From Bacillus sp. A301a_S52 (GTDB taxonomy: Bacteria; Bacillota; Bacilli; Bacillales; Salisediminibacteriaceae), in contig JABXYP010000001.1 of the NCBI GenBank assembly GCA_024701455.1, forward strand, positions 872,001 through 936,000: a DNA stretch of 64,000 bases, read 5' to 3'. The first letter of the stretch is position 1. Every line of letters starts with the position of its first letter. Position numbers and translations under genes: made by a program. Positions 1 through 8,642 of this stretch are shown piece after piece. Below the pieces are notes generated by a model. That model was given only the letters and a program-made list of their open reading frames with translations, was not told the origin of the DNA and searched no databases.

Positions 1-140
1 TCTTATGAAGTATGAACTAATTTCATCTTACAATATACACCTGTAAAAACGATAACAAATTATAAAGTAGTCTTCCGTTAGGGATTTTTTCTAAGATAAT
101 AAACCTAATTTAGAGAAAGAGAGGCCGTTCAAAGATAAAA

Positions 141-171
141 GACAGAAGGAATTTTTAAAATTCCTTCTGTC
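141..171 (-). terminator. Rho-independent terminator of the siderophore-binding gene
   Basis: The arms GACAGAAGGAA and TTCCTTCTGTC form a perfect inverted repeat. On the minus strand it is followed by a T-rich run (TTTTATCTTTG). It lies directly downstream of the lipoprotein gene that ends at 177. Confidence 0.8.
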
Positions 172-176
172 ATTGA

Positions 177-1088
177 TTAATGGGTAAGAAAAGAGGCTTC
201 AAAGATCTCTAGAAGATATTCCAGTGTAATGGGATCGCTGTAGGTGGAAGCGGCACTATCTATTTCAAAGACACGATTATTTTTAACGGCAGGTATATTA
301 TGCCATGTTTCGGTTTCTAGAAACGAATTATCAACGTTGTTGTTTTTACTAAAAATAATATAGTCGCCTGCGAATTCAGGAATTATTTCCGGTGATAGCG
401 TGTATACACCAGCTTCAAGTACTTCCTCTTCTACTTTTTCAGGCATGTTTAGCGCCATCGCTTGATACAATATTTCTGTACCACGTGCATAGTTATTTCC
501 AAAGACATACACTTCCTTGTTACCACTTTCAAACACTGACACAGTGGCGTCTTCACCTATTTCCTCACGAATGGCTTCGCCAGCAGCTTCTGCACGTTCG
601 GTGAAGTCTTCAACCCATTCCGTTGCTTCTTCTTCTTTGTTTAAAAGCTTACCAATTTCGATTTGCTGGGTTAAATAATCTAATTCTCCCCACGTGTAGA
701 CAACGGTAGGTGCAATATCATTTAATTTATCAATATTATTCATATGAGAGCCTGCTATAATAAGGTCTGGCTCTAGCTCAAGAATTTTCTCTAAACTTTC
801 TTCAGAGACGATTTCGACCCCCTCTACCTTTTCTTGAAACAAGGGGTTGTTACTTGTCCATTCATCAATACCAACAACATTGCCGTCTAAAGCAAAAACG
901 TTAGGACCATTTGTTAGAGCAATGATTTTTTCAGGGTTAGTAGGTACTTCTACAGGACCGGTTTCAGATTCATACGTAAATGTATCTGCCTCATTTTCTG
1001 TTGCACTGACATCTGTTGGTTCGTTATTTCCGCATGCACTGAGTAGCATGATAACCAGGAAAACGGAAAAGGCTAAAAGTCGCCGCAT
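177..1088 (-). CDS. Iron-siderophore ABC transporter substrate-binding lipoprotein
   Basis: A 303-residue solute-binding protein of the FecB/FhuD class (Peripla_BP_2). It should be anchored outside the membrane and deliver ferric siderophores to an ABC permease. The N-terminus is a lipoprotein signal with lipobox LLSAC (Cys19), followed by an acidic linker. The motif PEKIIALTN near residue 53 and ELEPDLIIAG near residue 105 are typical of the family. No permease or ATPase genes are adjacent, so it is an orphan binding protein that probably uses a shared permease, as B. subtilis YfiY/FeuA-type proteins do. A perfect Fur box lies about 45 bp upstream, so iron repression is expected. The exact siderophore cannot be told from sequence. 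Confidence 0.9.
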   Translation of the reverse strand: MRRLLAFSVFLVIMLLSACGNNEPTDVSATENEADTFTYESETGPVEVPTNPEKIIALTNGPNVFALDGNVVGIDEWTSNNPLFQEKVEGVEIVSEESLEKILELEPDLIIAGSHMNNIDKLNDIAPTVVYTWGELDYLTQQIEIGKLLNKEEEATEWVEDFTERAEAAGEAIREEIGEDATVSVFESGNKEVYVFGNNYARGTEILYQAMALNMPEKVEEEVLEAGVYTLSPEIIPEFAGDYIIFSKNNNVDNSFLETETWHNIPAVKNNRVFEIDSAASTYSDPITLEYLLEIFEASFLTH

Positions 1089-1133
1089 AATACAATCTCT
1101 CCTTTATCACATAAGGGATAATTTAATTAACAA

Positions 1134-1148
1134 TGATAATCATTATCA
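1134..1148 (-). promoter_or_regulatory. Fur box
   Basis: TGATAATCATTATCA is a perfect 7-1-7 inverted repeat matching the Bacillus Fur consensus. It lies upstream of the ferric-siderophore binding protein gene (start 1088). Confidence 0.92.
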
Positions 1149-1381
1149 ATACTTTCTATTATATAGCAAGGTGACTCTCTGTCAATCTACGATTATTTAA
1201 CGATAAGAATATCATTTTCATGTGAAAAAAAGAGTCAAATAGAAATAGAGGCTTTTATGGAGATAAGTTAAACGATAAATTTTAATGTGCCTAAAACGGT
1301 TTAACAGCTGAACATGGTGATCTTGTAAAAGTATAATTAACAGTTGTTTAGTGTCTATGAGCTATTTCAAGTAAATGAACG

Positions 1382-1413
1382 AAGGCTTCTCAGATAAACT
1401 TATGAGAAGCCTT
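1382..1413. terminator. Hairpin terminator (probably bidirectional)
   Basis: AAGGCTTCTCA and TGAGAAGCCTT form an 11-bp stem around a 10-nt loop, followed on the plus strand by TTTCTTA. It lies about 105 bp beyond the 3' end of the minus-strand ABC operon (1520). The rest of the gap 1201-1519 shows no gene. Confidence 0.6.
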
Positions 1414-1519
1414 TTTCTTAATAGTATTGCACGACAAAAAGATATGTCACTTTTGTGAATTCAGGGTGTCTAGAAGGTATAATGTAAGCAGTGGTACAAG
1501 CTATATGACGCCTTTGTAC

Positions 1520-2308
1520 TCACATTTTAATCCGTACTTTTTTTGTCACTGATCTAACCGACCAAAGGGTTAAGGAGATTAAAAGCAAGAGCACTAGCAA
1601 CGTGACACCTAATGGAAGAACATTAAATCCCGATAATGTGTTAAGAATAGGCAGATCAAGCGACACTCTAAGGAGTGTATCCACCAACATCAAAATCACT
1701 AACGCTATAAAAATAGAGACGATACCATTAACAGTGCTAAACCGGTAAAAACTTGTACTGATTAACCAACCGAGTAAATAATACACAAAAATGTTTAAAC
1801 TAAAGATTGCAATAGATAATCCCCAATGATTTTGTGGATCCACATAAGGTGTTAAAATAATTGTTTGCACAATATCGCCTACAATATCACTATCAACCTC
1901 TAATATAACGCTATTTAGATCAGGCTCTCTAATAGAAATACTCGTCATCGCGTTCAAAATAACATGTTCCACTAAAGAGATCATGTAGGTGATGAACGGA
2001 ATGATAATGGCTAATCCACCAAAGGCTATAAGTGTCCCTTTAAAATAATCTTTTCTGGTCACCCCATGTTCAACATAATAGGGGAGAAAGTAAATAGATA
2101 TTATGCCGATAATGAGCATATATATGTTTGTCGCAACAAACATAGAATTATAGAAGCTATCTATGTCTCCGCCTTGGATATATGCCAGAACGATTTTTAT
2201 AATATGAATGACTAGCATCACCCCGAAAAATCCAAATGTCCAATTTAATTGTGCGAAGAACATATCCGTAGCTACTTTTGGATAATTACTTATCTGTTTC
2301 ATCTTCAT
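1520..2308 (-). CDS. ABC transporter permease (ABC-2-like, YtrC/D-type)
   Basis: A 262-residue integral membrane protein with about six hydrophobic segments, for example near residues 22-42, 57-77, 95-115, 165-185, 195-215 and 225-247. It has no signal peptide. It is the last gene of a three-gene minus-strand operon and overlaps the ATPase gene by 23 nt, so the two are probably translationally coupled and form one transporter. The GntR-ATPase-permease layout is that of the B. subtilis ytr-type operons induced by cell-wall antibiotics. The permease itself is divergent, so substrate and direction of transport (export or bacitracin-type protection) are inference. Confidence 0.75.
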   Translation of the reverse strand: MKMKQISNYPKVATDMFFAQLNWTFGFFGVMLVIHIIKIVLAYIQGGDIDSFYNSMFVATNIYMLIIGIISIYFLPYYVEHGVTRKDYFKGTLIAFGGLAIIIPFITYMISLVEHVILNAMTSISIREPDLNSVILEVDSDIVGDIVQTIILTPYVDPQNHWGLSIAIFSLNIFVYYLLGWLISTSFYRFSTVNGIVSIFIALVILMLVDTLLRVSLDLPILNTLSGFNVLPLGVTLLVLLLLISLTLWSVRSVTKKVRIKM

Positions 2309-3170
2309 TTCCCCCCTTTGTTAAATAAATGAATAGATCTTGTAGTGGAAGAGGTGCTATTTCGAGCCCTTTAGCTAAGGCAGTCTGCCGCTCCTGGTCA
2401 CTTAGTTCTCCATAAATTGTGACAGACTTTGTCCCCCCTAGATGCTGAACGTTGATCTGTTTTTTTGATTGTACAATCTCATCAACGTGTTCTCCATGGC
2501 CAATAATTGTTGCTCCCTTTGCCATCAGAGACGTATACTCCTCCTGAATTAAAAGCTTTCCTTTATCTAATACAATGACTTCATCAAATAAGTAATCCAT
2601 TTCGGAGACGAGGTGGGTTGACATAATGATTAGCCTCGGGTGCTTTTCTTGATCCTTTAACAACTCTTTATAAAAAATGTCTCTTGATGGTGCGTCCATA
2701 TTGACGTAAACTTCATCAAAGATCGTGATCGGTGTTCGAGAAGATAACCCGATGACAGCATTTAAAGCAGATTGCATGCCTTTTGAAAATGTTTTGATTG
2801 GTTTTGTCACATCAAGTTTAAACAGACTGATGAGGTACTCAGCATACTCTTTATCATAATAGGGGCGATAGCGTTCGACTCCTTCAAGTGTTTTTTTAAC
2901 CGTGTCAGTTTCGTCTGAATAATCTTTGTTATAGTTAAATCCTACTTGCTGCATAATATGTGCATTCTCAAAGGGCTTTTCCTCATTGAGCGTAATCGTA
3001 CCAGAAGAAGGTTCACAAAAGGAGGCCAATATGGAGAGAAGGGATGTTTTCCCGGCACCATTTCTTCCTAATAAACCATATATTTTCTCCCCACTTAGTT
3101 CGCAGGTAACCTGATTAAGTGCGGTATGTGTCGTATATCGTAAACTAACATTGTTGAAGTTAACGTTCAT
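2286..3170 (-). CDS. ABC transporter ATP-binding protein
   Basis: A 294-residue ABC ATPase with Walker A GLLGRNGAGKTS (about residues 32-43), a signature loop TFSKGMQSAL replacing LSGGQ, Walker B ITIFDEV, and the H-loop STHLVSE. The degenerate signature SKGM is common in the YtrB/BcrA-type drug-export ATPases. It overlaps the GntR gene upstream by 4 nt and the permease gene downstream by 23 nt, showing a tightly coupled operon. The C-terminal ~80 residues form the usual regulatory extension. The substrate is unknown. A role in envelope-stress response is inferred from the operon type. Confidence 0.88.
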   Translation of the reverse strand: MNVNFNNVSLRYTTHTALNQVTCELSGEKIYGLLGRNGAGKTSLLSILASFCEPSSGTITLNEEKPFENAHIMQQVGFNYNKDYSDETDTVKKTLEGVERYRPYYDKEYAEYLISLFKLDVTKPIKTFSKGMQSALNAVIGLSSRTPITIFDEVYVNMDAPSRDIFYKELLKDQEKHPRLIIMSTHLVSEMDYLFDEVIVLDKGKLLIQEEYTSLMAKGATIIGHGEHVDEIVQSKKQINVQHLGGTKSVTIYGELSDQERQTALAKGLEIAPLPLQDLFIYLTKGGNEDETDK

Positions 3171-3532
3171 GACCTCTCACGTCCTTTTACTTGTTTAATA
3201 AAGTTTATAATGTCATCTTCTTCAAATCCTAATTTATCAGCCTCTTCTACGAGCATGACAACATATTCATCAATAAAAGATTCTTTTCGAGCTTGAATAA
3301 GCTTTTCTCTCGCTCCCTCTGCTACAAACATGCCAATTCCTCTCTTCTTGTAAAGAATCCCTTCATCAACTAATTGATTAACCCCTTTTGATACGGTCGC
3401 ATGATTAATTTTATAAAAATTAACAAGTTGATTGGTTGAAGGGGCTTGCTCTCCTTCTTTAAGTTGATTATTGATTATTTGATCTTCAATTTTCTCCCTT
3501 ATCGTTAAGTAGATAGGTTTATCTGTTCGCAT
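3167..3532 (-). CDS. GntR-family (YtrA subfamily) repressor
   Basis: A 121-residue short GntR regulator. The winged helix-turn-helix spans about residues 10-75, with recognition segment INHATVSKGVNQLVDEGILYK followed by a wing ending RGIGMFV. The small C-terminal helical part (~45 residues) is the YtrA-type dimerisation tail rather than a ligand-binding FadR or UTRA domain. It is first in the ABC operon and probably autoregulates it through the AT-rich inverted repeats just upstream (3557-3601). Confidence 0.88.
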   Translation of the reverse strand: MRTDKPIYLTIREKIEDQIINNQLKEGEQAPSTNQLVNFYKINHATVSKGVNQLVDEGILYKKRGIGMFVAEGAREKLIQARKESFIDEYVVMLVEEADKLGFEEDDIINFIKQVKGRERS

Positions 3533-3556
3533 AGTTATCGCCCACTATTCTTTATT

Positions 3557-3601
3557 AGTGTTATACACTTAAACGGTTATATAGTTATGTATATAAGTAT
3601 A
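3557..3601 (-). promoter_or_regulatory. Candidate operator/promoter of the GntR-ABC operon
   Basis: AGTGT-TAT-ACACT (3557-3569) is a perfect inverted repeat. Next to it, ACTTA (3566-3570) pairs with TAAGT further on, flanking TATATAGTTATGTATATA. The block is 25-70 bp upstream of the repressor gene, where YtrA-type repressors bind. The assignment is positional and untested. Confidence 0.45.
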
Positions 3602-3691
3602 TGGGTTATTTTGAATTTGTCAAGGATGCTTTTTCTAAATGATACTGACTAAATTAACCTCCTATATAGTATCAAGATCTTTACGGAAGAA

Positions 3692-3853
3692 ATGAGAAGA
3701 AGCCATCGCAATCGATGGAAGCAACTTGCCATTTACACTAGGGTACATATGAATGGGACATTTAATTCGAAAGGGGAAATTATGTTAGCAAGAGTTCGTC
3801 CTGGGTTGAGCAAAGCTTTCTATGATTTTTCCAAGAAAGAAGAGGATTTGTGA
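3692..3853 (+). CDS. Possible 53-aa small ORF
   Basis: An ATG-initiated reading frame of 53 codons with a weak purine stretch upstream (GGAAGAA, close to the ATG). The product is basic (Arg/Lys/His-rich N-terminus, HRNRWKQLAIY) with an acidic C-terminal end (KKEEDL). I recognise no family. It could be a remnant of a larger gene rather than a functional small protein. The remaining gap between 3533 and 3983 holds only the operator and hairpins. Confidence 0.25.
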   Translation: MRRSHRNRWKQLAIYTRVHMNGTFNSKGEIMLARVRPGLSKAFYDFSKKEEDL

Positions 3854-3901
3854 TACACGGTTAGAAACAGAAGAAAAACGACGAGTTGGACGGGGGAAAG
3901 A

Positions 3902-3927
3902 AAGAGCTAGACCTTGTACTAGCTCTT
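3902..3927 (-). terminator. Terminator-like hairpin downstream of the Cys-rich gene
   Basis: AAGAGCTAG and CTAGCTCTT pair perfectly over 9 bp. On the minus strand the stem runs into TTTCTTTCCC. A second inverted repeat, CTCCCA/TGGGAG, lies at 3955-3977, closer to the stop codon. Confidence 0.5.
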
Positions 3928-3982
3928 GTCAATGTAAACCCTTCTTGCTGGTCTCTCCCAATGAAAAGTGATGGGAGTTATT

Positions 3983-4240
3983 CTAGTTTTCCTCGGTACT
4001 AACACTTTCAACATTACCTAAATTCACAAGTGATGCAAGAATGCCTTGCAGGACACCGAGCAATTGTTGTACCTGATCTTCAGTAAGCTCTGTAGGCGAA
4101 CTAATTCGTATACAAGGGATTTCCACTTGAAGTTCAATACCTAACAAAACAATGTCGATCGGACATGGAATTCCGAGACACAATATTTCATCACCGGTAC
4201 AACAACTGTCAGGACACACGTTGTTATTGTTATTTCCCAT
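3983..4240 (-). CDS. Cysteine-rich small protein, unknown function
   Basis: An 85-residue protein with an Asn-rich start (GNNNNN) and six cysteines, all in the first half: CPDSCC, LCLGIPCP and IPCIRI. An amphipathic helix follows (LTEDQVQQLLGVLQGILASLVNLG). The start is supported by an excellent ribosome site (AAAGGAGGAATGACAA before ATG). Cys-rich, Asn-tract proteins of this size are often spore surface or exosporium components in Bacillaceae. That is only an analogy, since no named coat family is recognised. It is monocistronic and its 3' end is flanked by hairpins. Confidence 0.6.
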   Translation of the reverse strand: MGNNNNNVCPDSCCTGDEILCLGIPCPIDIVLLGIELQVEIPCIRISSPTELTEDQVQQLLGVLQGILASLVNLGNVESVSTEEN

Positions 4241-4458
4241 TTGTCATTCCTCCTTTCAGTCAAGCTAATCCTATCTATATGAGAAAAGTCATTTACAGTT
4301 TGTTTTCTTACCTATTTAGCGTTTTTTTGGATGGAAAATCATACAAAAAGGCGCTTGAAAAGAATGAAGGTGTCCACTCTTTCTATAAAACAAAGACATA
4401 GACTATGAGTGTTCTTACAAAGATCTATTTTTAACGATCGAGGTTCAGATGAATGACC

Positions 4459-4572
4459 TTTATCACAGATAAGCACCCGTAAATTTCAAGCTCAAAATAG
4501 AGAGGAGAGCTAAAACTCTATTTAGACGCGAGAATAACGGATGCTAATGTCCTATTGAAGGGGCGTTTTATA
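4459..4572 (+). repeat. Dispersed structured repeat, type A (copy 1)
   Basis: Starts TTATCACAGATAAGC and ends GGGCGTTTTATA, as other copies at 14090, 16759 and 22822 do. Inside, AAATAGAG and CTCTATTT form a stem. In the 16759 copy the same place reads AAATAA/TTATTT and still pairs. It fills the gap between the Cys-rich gene and the YheC/D genes. Confidence 0.7.
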
Positions 4573-4594
4573 GCAAGAAAAGGAAGGGGATAAA

Positions 4595-5743
4595 ATGAAA
4601 TTATATGAGACTACTAGATTAGGAGAAGAGACTAATAAAGGGATGATTGGAATATTGGCAGCACGATCGAACAAAACGCTGAAGAGGAAGTTAAATCGTT
4701 TAAATGATTTAGCAGCGTCTTTTATGAGTATTAAGGTGATGGCTTTTTCTTTACAAGGTATTAAAAAACAAGACACGCTGATTAACGGCTATGTGTACAG
4801 CTATTCTGAAAAGACGTGGAAACGGTCAATCTCCCCTATGCCACGTGCAGTAATTAATCGGATAGCGTTAACACCTCAGTGGCAGAACTATTTCAAACGA
4901 ACACTTGGTTCTAATATGATTAACAATATGACGTTTAATAAATGGGAGATGTATGAATGGCTTTCAGTTTCCCCTTACTTCAATCAATTTTTGCCTCTTA
5001 CTTGGTTAATGAGAGAGCCAACGGATATTATTCACTTTGTAACACGTTATAAACAATGCTATATCAAATCTGTTAATGGCAGTTATGGCAAAGGTATTTT
5101 TAAAGTATCAAGGAGTGAAAAGGGCTATAAAATAGAGGATGTGAATTCCCGCAACTTAAAAAAATCGTCGTCTTTATATGTGAATGAACAGGACGTGATG
5201 ATGTATTTTGCACAACGATGTCAAAATAAACTATTTATACTACAACACGTTATTGACTTATATGTGGCAGACCGTCCTGTTGATTTCAGGCTTATTCTTG
5301 TTAAAGATGAATCAGGTCAGTGGCGAGATATAGGGTTGCTAGCTAGAAAAGGGAGAAAGCATGAAATAGTCAGTCATACAGGAGTAGTGAAAAATGGGTA
5401 TTCAGCGCTACGAAATATTATGACATTAACTCGTGATGAGGCGATGAAATTAAATCAGCAAATGAGTGAGGTTGGTCTAGCGGTAGCTAAAGAGATGGAG
5501 ACTTTCGGAGGCCGAGATAGTAATTTGGGGAACTTAGGTATCGATTTTGGAATTGATAAAGACCATCGCCTTTTTGTCATCGAGATAAATCATCGAAACC
5601 CGAGACATCGCATGGCAGTGGATGCTGGCGAGTGGGTCATTTATAAAAAAGCAAATGCCTTGTTGGCAGGTTATGCCACAAGGCTTGCATTAGGTAATGA
5701 ACATACTATTTTTAATAAAAAGGCAAAGCCCCTCATTTTATAG
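4595..5743 (+). CDS. YheC/YheD family ATP-grasp protein
   Basis: A 382-residue protein of the YheC/YheD (endospore coat-associated) family. The C-terminal two thirds is an ATP-grasp fold: nucleotide-binding segment YIKSVNGSYGKGIFKV near residue 155, a VDFRLILVKD strand near residue 228, and the metal-binding end LGIDFG...FVIEINHRNPRH near residues 310-335. ATP-grasp enzymes ligate carboxylates to amines, but the substrate of YheC/D proteins is not known. The ribosome site AGGAAGGGGATAAA precedes the ATG. A second paralogue follows 250 bp downstream. Expression during sporulation is expected from the family, not shown here. Confidence 0.85.
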   Translation: MKLYETTRLGEETNKGMIGILAARSNKTLKRKLNRLNDLAASFMSIKVMAFSLQGIKKQDTLINGYVYSYSEKTWKRSISPMPRAVINRIALTPQWQNYFKRTLGSNMINNMTFNKWEMYEWLSVSPYFNQFLPLTWLMREPTDIIHFVTRYKQCYIKSVNGSYGKGIFKVSRSEKGYKIEDVNSRNLKKSSSLYVNEQDVMMYFAQRCQNKLFILQHVIDLYVADRPVDFRLILVKDESGQWRDIGLLARKGRKHEIVSHTGVVKNGYSALRNIMTLTRDEAMKLNQQMSEVGLAVAKEMETFGGRDSNLGNLGIDFGIDKDHRLFVIEINHRNPRHRMAVDAGEWVIYKKANALLAGYATRLALGNEHTIFNKKAKPLIL

Positions 5744-5804
5744 TCTAAGTAGGCTCTCCCTCTCTTTCATATAGTATGACTAGAAACTAAAAAGGAGGGA
5801 AGCT

Positions 5805-5873
5805 ATGTTAAGAAAAAACAATAGAGACTCTAGTATAAAGATAAGAAAAGGTGGCGCAATCGTTTTAGTATAA
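5805..5873 (+). CDS. Putative 22-aa small protein
   Basis: A 22-codon frame starting ATG with a near-perfect ribosome site (AAAAGGAGGGAAGCT, 7-nt spacing). The product is strongly basic (MLRKNNRDSSIKIRKGGAIV...). It lies between the two YheC/YheD genes. No family is recognisable at this length. The very good ribosome site and its place in an apparently co-transcribed pair are the only support. Confidence 0.4.
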   Translation: MLRKNNRDSSIKIRKGGAIVLV

Positions 5874-5998
5874 ATGCTTTGTAAAGAGATTTGTGCCGCT
5901 TTCGTTTTGGACAAGATGACACAAGCCGAGTAAATCTGTTTTCTGTCTGACCTCTTGAAGCGAATGAACGTGAGGGAGGATTGGAAGGAGGAATCACC

Positions 5999-7507
5999 GT
6001 GAATATTAAAACGATTAAAACGGAAGAGGTCAATAAAGTGTATCTTCCAAAAGCAATTACAACCTCAAAGCCCGAATTAATGGCATTAGAGAAAGTGACT
6101 TTTCACTTTGGCTCTCGAAAAAAAGAATTAGGTGTTGAGTTTTTAGATGAGCTGAGTCAAGATGACATGGGACTCTCACACAATGTGAAGGAAGAGATGG
6201 GCATTCCTGATATAGGCTTCGAACTGACCATCATGGGTGACCAAATAAGGATAGGGCCAGTTATATTGTATTTAGTATCAAAGAGGCTCATTAAACGTTT
6301 AGAAATCTTGAAAGAACGGATTGAGAAGTCCGTTTCCTTCGATGGTTTAATTCTACTGAGCACTGTGGATGGAATTAATACAGACGAACAACAAATTGAA
6401 GGATATTATTTTCAACCTAGTACAAATACGAGAGAGGCTCAGTGGAAAGAAGGGGTCTTTCCGTACCCCGATGCTATATTTAAAAGAGTTGTTACCTCGG
6501 AAGAGATGACTGAGCACTTGTACGAAAAGACAAATGGTCGTATCTTTAATTCTCATTATTTCAATAAATGGGACATGTGGGAATGGTTAGCCCCTGATTC
6601 CTTTATAAGGAGACACCTCCCTTATACGCAAACTCTTACGTCATTTGATGATATTTATCAGATGCTTGATGTGTATGAGTGCGTGTATTTAAAACCGAAA
6701 AGTGGGTCTGGTGGTAAAGGAATTATACAAGTGAAGAAGGGACAAAAGGGAACGTACGAAATGACGTCACAAAAAAAGGGGTTACAGCAGATTGAACAAT
6801 TAGAAGACGATCCGATCATTGATAAAATAATAAGGAATAAAGAGGATTATATGATTCAGCAGGACGTGGGTTATCTGCATGATACGAGAAATGTGGATTT
6901 TCGTATTTACATGCAAAAAAATGAAACGAAAGAGTGGACATGTACTGGATTAATTGCTAGGTTTGGAAAACCAGGGAGTGTCACAACTAACTTGCGTAAT
7001 CTTGATTATTTAATGGAAGGAAAAGAGGCATTTAAAGAACTTTTTGATAACAGTGAACACGACCATAATCAGCTAGAGAAAAAAGTGAAAAATATATGTT
7101 CATACGCATGTGAACTCCTTGATCAGCATGGTTGTTTTGGAGATATCGCAATAGATTTTATTTTAGATAATAATGGACATGTATGGATTTTAGAAATGAA
7201 TAAGCGATATGGCTATAAAAGTTTTTCAATTATTGAAGATTCATTACTTTATCGAAAAATCATAAGAAAACCATTTATGTATGCAAGCTCGCTTGCGGGG
7301 TTTCATGTGAAAGATAAATGTAAACTAAAAAAAAAGAAACAAGATCACTTATTTATTAACACGATGACAAAGTTATTAAATGATGAACCAAATGTTAAGC
7401 CTATCGTATCGGATTTATGCGAACTTGTGATGTTTGGAAAAGAAATTGTCCATTATCAAAAAAGTCATTACAAATCGAAAGAAGAAAGAACTGAGTCTAT
7501 TCATTAA
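5999..7507 (+). CDS. YheC/YheD family ATP-grasp protein (second paralogue)
   Basis: A 502-residue protein read from GTG 5999, chosen because AAGGAGGA sits 6 nt upstream. An in-frame TTG at 5981 lies upstream of that site and is unlikely to be used. The N-terminal ~130 residues form the YheC/D-specific domain. The ATP-grasp core follows: YLKPKSGSGGKGIIQVKK near residue 225, VDFRIYMQKN near 295 and IAIDFI...VWILEMNKRYG near 385-400. A basic C-terminal tail (KLKKKKQDH) follows. It shares the FNKWDMWEWLAP box with the upstream paralogue (NKWEMYEWLSV). Substrate unknown. Probably a spore-associated ligase pair. Confidence 0.85.
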   Translation: MNIKTIKTEEVNKVYLPKAITTSKPELMALEKVTFHFGSRKKELGVEFLDELSQDDMGLSHNVKEEMGIPDIGFELTIMGDQIRIGPVILYLVSKRLIKRLEILKERIEKSVSFDGLILLSTVDGINTDEQQIEGYYFQPSTNTREAQWKEGVFPYPDAIFKRVVTSEEMTEHLYEKTNGRIFNSHYFNKWDMWEWLAPDSFIRRHLPYTQTLTSFDDIYQMLDVYECVYLKPKSGSGGKGIIQVKKGQKGTYEMTSQKKGLQQIEQLEDDPIIDKIIRNKEDYMIQQDVGYLHDTRNVDFRIYMQKNETKEWTCTGLIARFGKPGSVTTNLRNLDYLMEGKEAFKELFDNSEHDHNQLEKKVKNICSYACELLDQHGCFGDIAIDFILDNNGHVWILEMNKRYGYKSFSIIEDSLLYRKIIRKPFMYASSLAGFHVKDKCKLKKKKQDHLFINTMTKLLNDEPNVKPIVSDLCELVMFGKEIVHYQKSHYKSKEERTESIH

Positions 7508-7571
7508 AGAGAATCAAATCTGATATAGGATGTATAAGAGTTAAAGGTGAGAGAGTGAAGGATAGGAAAAG

Positions 7572-7594
7572 CTGCCCGCATTGATAGCGGGCAG
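7572..7594 (-). terminator. Rho-independent terminator
   Basis: CTGCCCGC and GCGGGCAG form a perfect 8-bp GC-rich stem with a 7-nt loop. On the minus strand it is followed by CTTTTCC. It terminates the NmrA-like reductase gene. Confidence 0.85.
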
Positions 7595-7620
7595 TATTCA
7601 ACATGCTTACGAGATAGCGA

Positions 7621-8559
7621 TTAATCCTTTGAGTGACGCTCTCCAACTTGGAAATCGTCCGCATGCTTAAACATGTATTCCACCGTAACAGGCGCTTGTC
7701 CTGTTAGTTTTTTAAAATCGTCAGTGAAGAGGTCCATTTTTCCTAAACGAATGGCTTGGGCAAAGGTAACCATCCCCTCTGATGAAAAGGGGGCTTCTGA
7801 ATCTTCTTTAAATTTGCCATCTGTCGTTCTAGGAACCCCCATAGCATCAAATATTGCATAGTTTTCTTCATCGGTAATTTCTTGATAAATGACATTGTTC
7901 CCTGTTACCTTGTTACCGATTGTAACAAAATCAGACATTGTCATTAACTCAGGTCCATTTATATTTAAAATAGCACTCTTATAATCTGTTGATGCTAGAG
8001 CATGAGCCACCGCTTTGGCACAATCTTTCCGAGATATATAGGCCATTTTTCCATCGCCTTGACTATTTTTTAACACGCCGTCTCCTTTTACATACGTGAA
8101 ATAATTCGTAATCATCGCTTCAGCATATTGAGAGTTGCGAAGGAAGATATAATCTAATCCTACACTGTTAATATAATCCTCCGTATAGTTGTGATCTATT
8201 TTTTCGACACTTGGATTTGTTTCATCCGCCGCATTGACGAGTGATGTATAAATGATTTGTTTAACACCCGCTTCTTTTGCAGCATCTACGACGTTTCGGT
8301 GAGCACGTTGGCGTTTCAAACCCACAAATGGCATAGAAATTAATGCTAATTTTTCGGCACCGGCAAACGCGTTTACAAGACCATCTGATGTATTAAAATC
8401 TGTTACATGTGTTTCGATGCCTTGTTCGGCATACTCTTTTAGTGCTTCAAGATTGTAGCTGCAAAAAATAACCTCATCGTGTTCGACTAGCTCTAACAAA
8501 TAGTTGGCTGCTTGCTTTCCTAGATTCCCATCAATACCTGTGAGTAGTAATTTCCCCAT
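7621..8559 (-). CDS. NmrA-like NAD(P)-dependent oxidoreductase
   Basis: An atypical short-chain dehydrogenase of about 312 residues. The N-terminal dinucleotide motif GIDGNLGKQ (variant of GxxGxxG) follows strand KLLLT. The central YTSLVNA and FLRNSQYAEAM segments are typical of NmrA/quinone-reductase-2 (QorB-like) proteins. The start at ATG 8559 is preferred because GAGGGAG lies 8 nt upstream. The in-frame GTG at 8568 overlaps that site. The LysR gene upstream on the same strand may control it. Likely a soluble quinone or electrophile reductase, with the substrate uncertain. Confidence 0.8.
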   Translation of the reverse strand: MGKLLLTGIDGNLGKQAANYLLELVEHDEVIFCSYNLEALKEYAEQGIETHVTDFNTSDGLVNAFAGAEKLALISMPFVGLKRQRAHRNVVDAAKEAGVKQIIYTSLVNAADETNPSVEKIDHNYTEDYINSVGLDYIFLRNSQYAEAMITNYFTYVKGDGVLKNSQGDGKMAYISRKDCAKAVAHALASTDYKSAILNINGPELMTMSDFVTIGNKVTGNNVIYQEITDEENYAIFDAMGVPRTTDGKFKEDSEAPFSSEGMVTFAQAIRLGKMDLFTDDFKKLTGQAPVTVEYMFKHADDFQVGERHSKD

Positions 8560-8642
8560 CGTTAACACTCCCTCTTTAGAATTAATGACAACTTCATATT
8601 ATGTGAAGTAATGAGCAAAGTCTAACGCTAAAACCGTATGGG

